Assembly (NCBI GenBank): GCA_009760885.1
Contig: CM019707.1
Coordinates: 35,794,145 to 35,858,144, forward strand
Source of the DNA: Achatina immaculata
Lineage: Eukaryota > Mollusca > Gastropoda > Stylommatophora > Achatinidae
Direction: 5' to 3'
Length of the DNA stretch: 64,000 bases
The translations under genes and the position numbers were made by a program. Positions 13,501 through 25,500 of the stretch are shown here, piece after piece (within the stretch, counting starts at the first letter, position 1; each line of letters begins with the position of its first letter). The notes under the pieces were generated by a model, which was not told the DNA's origin, made no database searches, and worked only from the letters and a program-made list of their open reading frames with translations.

Positions 13501-16500
13501 GATAGCATACGCAGAGATTCATTATGGAGAATTTTAAGTCTATATGGAATACCATCTAAAATTCTCAACATCATTAAGGACTTATACAATGGATATGTTT
13601 GTGCAGTCAAGACAGAAGAAGAGATGAGTGAATGGGTCCAGATTGAAACAGGTGTGAAACAAGGATGTATACTGTCTCCTTTACTTTTTGGGATTACAAT
13701 AGACTTCATAATGAAAAAATGCTGCACAGGTAACACGGGTATTGACTGGGTACATGGGACCCAACTAGAAGATCTTGATTTTGCTGAGGACATAACTCAT
13801 ATCAGTAATAATGTGAATTCCATGCAAGAAAAAACAGATAGACTGTCTTCAATGGCTAGCAAAATAGGACTTGAAATTAACAAGGACAAAACAAAAATAA
13901 TGAAAATTACCATTAATCAAAATGGAAAAATACATGTAGAAGGGACAGATATTGAAAAAGGCAATCAATTTACATACCTTGGTACCTACATAGACCAGGA
14001 TAGTGACACCAGAAAGGAAGTTAGAATTAGAGTTGCAAAAGCAGCATCGATCTTCAAGAATCTTGAGAACATATGGAATTCAAAAGTTATAAGCACAAAA
14101 ACCAAGTTAAGACTATCCAATTCAAATGTAATATCCACCCTCATTTATGCATGCGAAAGCTGGAAAACAACTAAAGAAATAGAAAAGAAATTAGACTCTT
14201 TTGAAAACATATGCCTAAGGAAAATACTCAGCATCAAGTGGAACGAATTCGAGAACAATGCAGAGATAAGACAGATGACTGAACAACAACCAGTCTCATG
14301 GGTGATCAGGAAAAGGAGATGAACATATGTTGGTCACTTGATGAGAAGAAATGATTAGAGAATCCCAAAACAAGCTATCAAGTGGAACACAACAGGCCAA
14401 AGAAAAAGAGGCAGACCATGTCAAACTCTGAAGAGGACATTGTTAAGAGAGGCCAAATTAACAGGCATAAAATCCTTTGATGAGGTTGAAAGACTCGCCG
14501 AAGACGGGAAAAATTGTCGAACTACTTTGCAAGCACCATGTGATGTTTAATGGCACGGGAAGGATATAAGATATAAGATTAAACATCATGAGAGTTTGGA
14601 GAAGATGGTCTTGGAAAGGTACATGATAGGAAAAAAGAAAGAGGAAGACCAAGGCGAAAATGACAAGATGATGATCTGCGAATGGATGCATCAGCAGCTG
14701 AGCAACTTGCTTACAACTGAGAGGCCTACAGGAGAGCAGTTAGGTAGGCAAAGTTCTGCAAGGGAAATGCTAATGAGCCAGTCAGTCAGTCAGTCATTTG
14801 CATGTCCCTTGTGGAACTTTGCCTTCCTAACAGCTCCCCTGTAGGTCTCTCAGTTGTAAGCAAGATGCCCTGCTGCTAATGCATCCATTCATAGATCATC
14901 AACTATGTCTTGCAGCCATCTTCACCTTGGTCTTCCTCTCGTTCTTTTTCCCATCATGTACCCTTCCAAGACAGCCTTCTCTAAGTTCTCATGATGTTTA
15001 ATGTGTCCAAAATAGTTTCCTCTTTACTAGTCAGCCTTCTTCAGTATTAAGTTCTTGTAGTATGGATATATTTGTTCTTTTCTGGGTCCATGATATTTGA
15101 AGAACTCTTCTGTAGCATTTACATTCAATGGCATTCATGTGTTTCTCAGCTGTTTTGTTAAGTGTCCAGGTCTCACAGGCATATGTTGCGATGAGAAAGA
15201 TGCATGCCCTTAAAAATTTTATTTTTATAGTTCTCCTGTTTCCCTCCATAGCTTTTTTAGTTTTACTTTTTGAAGAGTGATAGATGTCCTCCGTTTAATT
15301 TCCCTCATTGTATCTCCATTATTAGTTAGTAGTGCTAATGAGTAAATGAGTGAATATAGTATATCATATATAGTGCAGGATCTGAGCTCTTAACCATCAG
15401 TAGAACAAAAATCAACTTAAACAGTCTGCTCTCAGTGATTAGTGATAAACAAAAGACTTCTCACCATACATCATGCAACTAAAAGCTATCTGCACGCCCA
15501 GGAATGTTAACTGGTCGTTAAATATTTGATAGCATCAAGTTTTGGCTTGTAAATTGCCTAGAAATTCTAGAAGTTGGGTTCACTGGGTGAAACCAGTTCT
15601 GCTTGTGTCTTGTGGATCTTATTCATTGTTTCTTGAAGGATGAAGCTGTAGAAAATGCCGTGAAAGAATATGGCTTGTACCAGATATGCTGTAGTTCCCT
15701 TTCCGTGTGTACTTGGACACAGGTCTGACATCTTTTATCTCTTTCTCGCGGCTGTAACTATATGCTGTCTTATTAAGACTGGGTTATGTGTACTGCATGT
15801 GCACAGGCAAAGCTACCTGTGATTGTGACATTGATAAAAGCGCATGAGTTCTGGGACCAGGTTTTCTAGTCTTCATTTTCCGAGTATCATATTTATTATG
15901 CTGTGATGTTTGTGGTCTTGCTTCAGATGTTGAACGTCCTTGCTGCTCCTTTTTTTATTTATCGTTACCGTGCTGCTGGAAAAGTTAATACTGGGTGGAA
16001 AAGTTTAATGTTTCTAGTTTTGAACTCTTACGCAAGAAAAGGTATAAACTGGATAGAAAAGTTTAGCACTTGTAGGTTTTGGCTTTGTCTGCAAGATAAG
16101 ATTTTCTTATTTACGTGCATGTCCAAAACATCACAAAGAGGTAAGAAAGGTTATATGCTAAACTCATTCAAAAATTTACATTAATACACATGTTTCAGTT
16201 TTGTCTGTCATATGCTGTATAACACAAGTTATATACAGTAGAAGATCCATATGTGATTGCTTTTATAAGGAGAAAGTAATGATATTAACCTTTAACCTTA
16301 TGCTATACTTTGCATTTTCAGTTAATATGGTGTATGATGTAGTTCCTAATTTTTCTCCCTGTTCTAGATAAGCATGTAGAACCTCTGACAGATTTAAAAA
16401 TTATGCTTTCTATATTCTGCATGTCTTGGATGTTTTAATGTATCATCAGAGTTCTGGCAGACTTTATAGTTGTTTCCTGACATTATAATAGGTAAATATC

Positions 16501-19500
16501 AGAGTTCTGGCAGACTTTATAGTTGTTTCCTGACATTATAATAGGTAAATATCAGAGCTCTGGCAGACTTTATAGTTGTTTCCTGACATTATAATAGGTA
16601 AATATCAGAGTTCTGGCAGACTTTATAGTTGTTTCCTGACATTATAATAGGTAAATATCAGAGTTCTGGCAGACTTTATAGTTGTTTCCTGACATTATAA
16701 TAGGTAAGTGGTAAATTATTGTTCATGTAAAGAACTTGGATTCAACTACAAAGATAAAAAGGTAAAATCCCATTTCCATGGCATTAAGGCATATTGGGGA
16801 ATACAGTGTTGGGCCCATATTTTCAGTGACCTTCAGCACATGAAAGTGTGATGTGGTCAGTATCATGCCTGGCCGGTTTACCTTCTCAGATTTCTCTGGT
16901 ACCCATTTTTAGAGGATGGGTGGCCTTTTTCAGTGTGTACCAGGAAAAACTCCCACTGCTGGGACAGAACCCACTACCACCAGATTAGTAAACCTACCGT
17001 CTAACCACTCGGCTAACCGGTTGGAATCAACTATGAAAGAGAAAAGTTTGTTGTGGTTTTAATACTGTAGTTCCAGCTTTTGTTTTCTGTTTTCATTTTC
17101 TCCATTTTACGTAGTTCATTTTTGTTCGTTTGTTTGTTAGCGAGCTTTTCAGTTATAAGTTATTTTGAAAAAGTTGTTCGTCAGATATTTGTAATTTTTT
17201 GTGTAAATAAAGATTAGCTCATCAAATATTTGTCATTATCTGTATTTGTGTAAGTAAAAATTAGCTCATCAGATATTTGTCGTTATTTGTGTAAGTAAAA
17301 ATTAGCTCGTTAAATATTTGTCATTATTTGTGTAAGTAAAAATTAGCTAATAAAATATTTGTCATTATCTGTATATGTGGATGTAAAAATTGGCTCATAA
17401 AATATTTGTCATTATCTGTATCTGTGTAAGTAAAAATTAGCTCATAAAATATTTGTCATTATATGTATCTGTGTAAGTAAAGATTAGTTCATCAAATATT
17501 TGTCATTATCTGTATCTGTGTAAGTAAAGATTAGCTCATCTAATATTTGTCATTATCTGTATCTGTGTAAGTAAAAGTAAGGTCATTGTCTTGATTCTCC
17601 TGAAGATTTGTGTTCCGTCATTTTTTATTTTAGGAATAAGGTTTAATGAGCTGTTTGGACGGGTGTGTTTGTTTCTTCAAAGTAACTGATGTGTTCTATT
17701 TCCTGACCTCTTTTCTTTGTGCAGCGAAAACATAATGAGAAATATAGAGAACATGCCAGGAATATCAATTGGCGGGTACAACCGTAACAACTTAAGATAT
17801 GCAAACGACACAGTTCTGATTGCTAAAAGTGAAGGGGAGCTACAGGCTCTTCTGGCCATTGTGGTTCGTGAAAGTATGAGGGGCGTTCAGAAAGTAATGC
17901 ACCACATCATTTTTCTTGGGAGCAGTTTATTCAAAAAGTATGAAATTTATACACGATATAAAGGATATGTCATGTAAACATCGGTATTATCCAACATAAT
18001 CCCCATCAACTTGTACGGCTTTATACCAGCGCGAGACAAATGCATGTATTCCTAGCCCATACCAGATTTTCTCTTGATTATGTAGTCATTTCTTCACTGC
18101 ATGAATCACTCCTTCGTCATCTTCAAATCTTATCCCTCGGAGTGCATCTTTAAGTGGACCAAACAGATGGAAATCAGAAGGTGCCAGATCAGGACTATAG
18201 GGTGGATGGGGTAGTACAGTCCAACCTAATTTGGTAATTGTTTCCCGTGTTGGCAGACTTGTGTGAGGGTGCGCATTGTCATGAAGGAGAAGCAGGTCTG
18301 CTGGATTCTTGTGCGGCGGAACTCTGCGAAAACGTTTATTGAGTTTTTTCAATGTCTTAATGTAAGCTTGTGAATTAATTGTCTCTTCTCTTGACATAAC
18401 ACCCACAAGAATCACACCTTCAGTGTCCCAAAAGACAGTGATCATGATCTTTCCAACTGAAGGAGTTGTCTTGAATTTCTTTCTTCATGGTGATTGTGGA
18501 TGATGTCACTCCATTGTCTGTCTTTTTGTCTCCAGTTCAAAATGATATGCCCAGGTTTCATCACCTGTTACGATCTTAGCCAAAAAGTTTTCTCCCTCAG
18601 CATTGAAAGCTCCTTTGCAATCAATGGTCATTTGTGAGACTTCGAGGAACCCATCTTGTGCAAACCTTAGAAAATCTGAGAGCTTTTATAACTTCATTTG
18701 CACTACCATTGCTGACTGACTGCTTTAAGGCCAATTGTTGAGTAGTAATATGTTTATCAGTAAGAATAATGCCCTCAGGGCATTTCAACATTTCTGTCTT
18801 GGTGGCTGTGGCAGGACGTCCACAGCGCAGCCAGTCGTGCAACTCCTTATCTCTACTTATTGATTCTTTGATTCTCTGAACCCAGCGACTGACTGTACTC
18901 CTGTCAACTGCAGTACTTCCATACACATCACACAGATGCTTGTGAATGTTCACAACAGTTTCCTTATCTGCAACGAGAACTTCTATCACAATTTGCTGTT
19001 TATACCACAGGTTGCTAATACACTCCATTTCAATGGTTAGGGCAGCCATATTCTTTGGCTGGTTGCAGTACAATTTGGTTCACACAATCAGCACATTCTA
19101 TATTTAAAGTGTGCAAAATTTCATGCTTCTATCTTCATTATTAGCTGGAAAAAAAACCAAAAAAAAACGATGTAGTGCATTACTTTCTGAACGCCCCTCG
19201 TAAAAGTAAATGTCTCATCCTGTATAAAAAGAAGACTGAAGTGGTGGTCATCTCAAAGAAGAAAAGAGTACCACCAAAACGAAGCATTACCATCAATGGC
19301 ACAGAACTGAAATGAGTTGATAGATTCAAATCTTACATCCTTCCTTTGCTGTTAAACATCACATAAGGCTCGCATGGTAGTTTGCCAAAATGTCCTGTCT
19401 TCGGCAAGTTTTTCAGTCTCATCAAGGGATGTTACGCCCACTGAATTGGCTTCTCTTAACAATGTCCTCTTTAGAGTTTCACGTGGTCGACCTCTTTTTT

Positions 19501-22500
19501 CTTTGGCCTGTTGTGTTCCACTTGATAGCTTGTTTGGGACTTCTCTGATTATTTCTTCTCATTACATGACCGACATATGTCCATCTTCGTTTTCTGATCA
19601 ACCATTGATTGTTGTTGTTAGCTCATCTGTCTGATCTCTGCATTGTTCTTGAATTCATTCCACTTTATGCGGAGTATTTTCCTTAGGCATTTGTTTTCGA
19701 AAGAGTCTAATTTCTTTTCTATTTCTTTAGTTGTTTTCCAGCTTTCACATGCATAAATGAGGGTGGATATTACATTTGAATTGAATAGTCTTAACTTGTT
19801 TTTTGTGCTTATAACTTCTGAGTGCCATATGTTCTCAAGATTCTCGAAGGTCAATGCTGCTCTGGCAATTCGAATTCTAATTTCCATTGTGTTCTATATA
19901 GCTGCCGAGATATGCAAAATAGTTTACTTCTTCAACAGCTGTTCCTTCTGCATATATTTGTCCTTCGTTGTTAATGAGAATCTTCATTATTTTTGTTTTA
20001 TCCTTGTTAATTTCAAGTCCTATTTTACTAGCCATTGAAGACAGGGTATCTGTTTTCACTTGCATTGAATACATATTGTCGCTGATAAGATGCCATCAGC
20101 AAAATCAAGATCTTCCGGTTGAGTCTCGTGTACCCAATCAATGCCCATTTTACCTTGATAAGATTAAAATACTTAGGAACGATTATAACAGCTGATTGGA
20201 AATGTCACAACAAAATAAAAAGCAGACGTGCTCAGGCCAAGTCAGCATTCCAGAAAATGAGACGCATCTTGTACAACAGATCCATATCAGTGGAAACAAG
20301 ATTCTGAGTACTTAAATGTTACATCGATCCAATTTTGCTTTATGGATGTGAAGCATGTTCAATGAATAAGAGAGTACAGCGAGAAATGAAGGCCATGGAA
20401 ATGTTGTTCATAAGAAGGATGTTGAAGGTACCATGGACAGCTAAGAAAACCAGTGAAGAAGTATTAAGAGAGGCTGGAGTTAAAAGGCAAATTACAGCAA
20501 AGATCAGAGACAGACAACTGAGATTTATAGGACATTTTCTAAGAAGAGGAAGAAGAGACATAGGAAAACAGAGAGAGAAGTTACTAGTCAGTGTGGCTAG
20601 GAAGAAAGTCACCGGCAGATCTCATAATCAAGTCTAAAGATAGGGAATTGTGGAGAGAAATGACCACCTATGCCACTTGATTGATTGATTGAACCGAGTT
20701 ATATGTTTAAACTCATAGAAAACAACCATGAAACATATGAGATGCAACTTTTCCGTGAATTTTGACACAACTTTCCCGGTCGAATGCTGCTATAAAATAA
20801 TTTATGGAGTTTAAAATGCCCGCTTGAACCATGCGTGACACTTTGCCGTGGTGGAAATATCTGAGAATCATGATTGACACCAGCTCACTTTGGGTAAAGC
20901 CAAGGATATGAAGATTTGAATGTGAGCTGACCTTGACATTTCACCATTTACCTGGGCGTAAGAGTGAGCAGAGTGAGTATATGTCATTAGGAGGAAGAAA
21001 ACATGTTTATAGATCATTTATTTTTGTTTTACAAAGGGAAATCACACTTTCTGTGGTTTCATGAATTCATTGTCACGTGGTCTTCTGATATTTGTGATTG
21101 ATCTGCATTCCAGTGATATATTGAATGACAACTGTGAGCAGAGAAAGCTGGCAGAAACATTGTGTGTGCCTTGCAGGTGTGCCTTGCAGCTGATTCATAT
21201 GTTCATTGCAAAATAAAAAAGAAAAAAAAACTGTAAATTCACATCTGCCCCATCACTACCACATTATGTAAAATGTGATGTACATGTAATGAAATTGATC
21301 AGCTTTATGTGAGCAATATTTGCAGAGACAGTTTTCGTGATAAATGCCAGTAACTTCAATCGCCAACTGTTTTTAGTCAGAGAGGCAGCAGTTTTGTGAT
21401 TTTCACTAATGGTGAGGAAGCAGTTGTCCGCCCCGTTAGCAGTGCTTCTGATGATTAGCAGACCATGTTAGAAAAGTAGATGTATTTTGATTATACAGAC
21501 AAGCCGAATTAGTTTTACTGTAATGAAGAAACTGATAGCCAAAAAGCTCTTGCTTCAGAAAGTTTAGAGACTGAACATTTGCAACAGCCAATCATTTTCA
21601 TAGTTTTCTTCTCAGTAAAATTTGAGCTCATCTGTGATAGGTGAAATCTGTTAATGGCATAGCTAAGCACGTATATCTGATTGGATGTTTATTACTGTCA
21701 GTAAAATTCTTGTCATCATCAGCATGTGTGTGTGTGTAAAATAAAAGCTTATTGTCTTATGGAGATATATCAGTGCTTACTGGAGCATGTTTTAACTTTT
21801 TTGTCTAATTTGTGTATCTGTATACAATATACCAGTTTAATGCTACATATTGTCATTGTTGCTGTTACTTGTTGAGACAACTCTTAGTTTTCACATGGAG
21901 ACCTTAACATGTAAACTGGTGTCCAATGTTGTTTGCCTTGGTTGTTGTACATGGCACTTTATATAAGTACTACATGTATAATATATATACATACACACAC
22001 ACAGCTTAGTTTTCGCAATAGTAACTCCAATGTTTTAACTCTTGAAGAGCTGTTACCTTCTGTTGGTTTCTTATTTTACTCTTTGTTTACACATATAAGT
22101 GTCTGTTGCTGATAATGTATATACTCTCATCTTCTTTTCTGTGTTTGTAGTTGTATTTATGAAGCTCGCTCTGTAAAGTTGACATTGCCAAGGAGAGAAA
22201 AATGCACAGCAACAAAATGATAACAGTGTAGGGAAGAGTAACTGGTCCTGTGAGCCCGCACCACCTGCTTGTCCTCCCTCCCCCTGACTACCTGTACTTT
22301 TGATTACCTCAAGAAAGTAAATGTAACAAAATTCAAAGATGAATATATCCATATAAAGGAAGTACAAGCACTTGTGTAGAGAAATCTTATGTGATATGTT
22401 TAACATTTTCAACTTGAATTCTCTAATCTTGCATTATCCTTGCCTTTCTTTTCTCTTCTGTCCATCAGGAGGAAACTCCCCAGGGATTCTTCGAAGACCA

Positions 22501-25500
22501 TGGCTTAGGCTAAGAGTGGCATGCGGCACCTTGCTTTGCTTCCTCTCCTCACCCATAGCTTCTGCGCTTGGATTAATCTTAGATCTGCCATTGCTGTGTT
22601 CATGTCAAAATTTTCCAGGAATTTATGCGCTTAGTAGACCGGAACATTAAAGATGTGTATTTTATGTTTGAAATTCATGCTGGAAAATCAGTATTTTATA
22701 AAGTATATCATCATCATCATTCATGAGTGGAGGGATTTCTTAGGAGATGCTTTGGAAATGTTTGTATAACGTTTGTTTTAGTTATATCTGCCTGCCCAGA
22801 ATATGTTTAGACACTGTGGAGTCCTCAGTTTTTTGGTCTGGAGGAGAAAGGGACTTGTCTTTTTCTGTTTTATTTTGAGAACTAAAATTCTTGTCATCAG
22901 CATGTGTGTGTGTAAAATAAAAGCTTATTGTCTTATGGAGATATATCAGTGCTTACTGGAGCATGTTTTAACCTGTTTGTCTGATTTGTGTATCTATATA
23001 CAATATACCAGATTAATGCTACATGTTGTCATTGTTGCTGTTACTTGTTGAGAAAACTCTTAGTTTTCACATGGAGACCTTAACATGTAAACTGGCGTCC
23101 AATGTTGTTTGCCTTGGTTGTTGTACATGGCACTTTATATAAGTACTACATGTATAATATATATACATACACACACACAGCTTAGTTTTTGCAATAGCAA
23201 CTCCAGTGTTTTAACTCTTGAAGAGCTGTTACCTTCTGTTGGTTTCTTATTTTACTCTTTGTTTACACATATAAGTGTCTGTTGCTGATAATGTATATGC
23301 TCTCATCTTCTTTTCTGTGTTTGTAGTTGTATTTATGAAGCTCTGTAAAGTTGACATTGCCAAGGAGAGAAAAATGCACAGCAACAAAATGATAACAGTG
23401 TAGGGAAGAGTAACTGGTCCTGTGAGCCCGCACCACCTGCTTGTCCTCCCTCCCCCTGACTACCTGTACTTTTGATTACCTCAAGAAAGTAAATGTAACA
23501 AAATTCAAAGATGAATATATCCATATAAAGGAAGTACAAGCACTTGTGTAGAGAAATCTTATGTGATATGTTTAACATTTTCAACTTGAATTCTCTAATC
23601 TTGCATTATCCTTGCCTTTCTTTTCTCTTCTGTCCATCAGGAGGAAACTCCCCAGGGATTCTTCGAAGACCATGGCTTAGGCTAAGAGTGGCATGCGGCA
23701 CCTTGCTTTGCTTCCTCTCCTCACCCATAGCTTCTGCGCTTGGATTAATCTTAGATCTGCCATTGCTGTGTTCATGTCAAAATTTTCCAGGAATTTATGC
23801 ACTTAGTAGACCGGAACATTAAAGATGTGTATTTTATGTTTGAAATTCATGCTGGAAAATCAGTATTTTATAAAGTATATCATCATCATCATTCATGAGT
23901 GGAGGGATTTCTTAGGAGATGCTTTGGAAATGTTTGTATAACGTTTGTTTTAGTTATATCTGCCTGCCCAGAATATGTTTAGACACTGTGGAGTCCTCAG
24001 TTTTTTGGTCTGGAGGAGAAAGGGACTTGTCTTTTTCTGTTTTATTTTGAGAACTAAAGTTCCTGACCTGAGGTTGTGGTGTACAGTATTTACATTTCTT
24101 GGCTTCAAGTCGTGGCCTGTCTTGTGAGGGCAGTCATCACCTGTGCTAACACTTGGTGTGGCCTGTCTTGTGAGGGCAGTCATCACCTGTGCTAACACTT
24201 GGTGTGGCCTGTCTTGTGAGGGCAGTCATCACCTGTGCTAACACTTGGTGTGGCCTGTCTTGTGAGGGCAGTCATCACCTGTGCTAACACTTGGTGTGGC
24301 CTGTCTTGTGAGGGCAGTCATCACCTGTGCTAACACTTGGCAATGTTTCCAGCTACCAGGAAATGTTTCTTGTTATTTTCTGTGCACTTTTTTCTCAGTT
24401 AATTTTAACATGTTACAAGCTGCGGGTTTTCAGTGGATTTTTTTTTCAACCTTCATGTCATGACATAATTCTCAAGACAAGGAGAAGTCATAATTTTCAC
24501 CTTCATGTCATAATTCTCAAGATAAGGAGAAGTCATAATTTTCACCTTCATGTCATAATTCTCAAGACAAGGAGAAGTCATATTTTTCACCTTCATGTCA
24601 TAATTCTCAAGACAAGGAGAAGTCATATTTTTCACATTCATGTCATAATTCTCAAGATAAGGAGAAGTCATATTTTTCACCTTCATGTCATAATTCTCAA
24701 GACAAGGAGAAGTCATATTTTTCACCTTCATGTCATAATTCTCAAGACAAGGAGAAGTCATATTTTTCACATTCATGTCATAATTCTCAAGACAAGGAGA
24801 AGTCATATTTTTCACCTTCATGTCATAATTCTCAAGACAAGGAGAAGTCATATTTTTCACATTCATGTCATAATTCTCAAGACAAGGAGAAGTCATATTT
24901 TTCACATTCATGTCATAATTCTCAAAACAAGGAGAAGTCAGCCGGGGGGGGGGGGGGGGGTGGTTCAGAAAGTAGTGCACCACATCATTTTTTTCAGGAG
25001 CTATTTATTCAAAAAGCATGAAATTTATACACAGATATGTCATGTAAAAAGTGGTATTATTCAACAGAATCCTCATCAACTTGTATGGCTTTATGCCAGT
25101 GCGAAACAAGTGCATGTATTCCTAGCCTGTACCAGATTTTCTCTTGATTGTGTAGCCACTTCTTCGCTGCATGAATCACTCCTTCGTCATCTTCATATCT
25201 TACCCCTCGGAGTGCATCTTTAAGTGGACCAAAACAGATGGAAATCAGAGGGTGCCAAATCAGAACTATAGGGTGGATGGGGTAGTACAGTCCAACCCAA
25301 TTTGGTGATTGCTTCCTGTGTTGGCAGACTTGTGTGAGGGCGCGCATTGTCATGAAGGAGAAGCAGGTCTGCTAGATTCTTGGGCGGCTGAACTCTGCGA
25401 AAACGTTGATTGAGTTTTTTTCAATGTCTTAATGTAAGCTTGTGAATTAATTGTCTCTCCTCTTGGCATAACATCCACAAGAATCACACCTTCAGTGTCC

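Larger units (their letters stand above)
12965..14787 (+). mobile_element. RTE-like LINE-A fragment, + copy (interrupted)
   Basis: A 5'-truncated copy. The coding-derived part reads like the RTE C-terminal region ([15 protein letters not shown], then [14 protein letters not shown] after frame repair). It is split at 13205-14577 by LINE-B and resumes at 14578 with the same 10-bp target sequence. The 3' end at ~14771-14787 is a CAGT microsatellite tail that meets the tail of an inverted LINE-A copy. The same family occurs at 14788-15345 (-) and 59625-60365 (+). Confidence 0.8.
17680..20692 (+). mobile_element. RTE-type LINE, host of two nested insertions
   Basis: A 5'-truncated + strand element. 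RT motifs read [20 protein letters not shown] and [15 protein letters not shown] (YADD box mutated to YAND). They continue beyond the mariner with [15 protein letters not shown] and NGTEL. The element is broken again by LINE-B and resumes at ~20155 with [20 protein letters not shown] and [17 protein letters not shown]. It ends in a (TTGA)n tail at 20680-20692, typical of RTE elements. Both insertions fall between codons that still read through, so the host order is clear. Confidence 0.85.

Noticed and set aside
16960..17027. Possible tRNA gene on the - strand
   Set aside because: A- and B-box-like sequences are present, but the acceptor stem does not pair cleanly and a SINE body follows; better explained as a tRNA-derived SINE.
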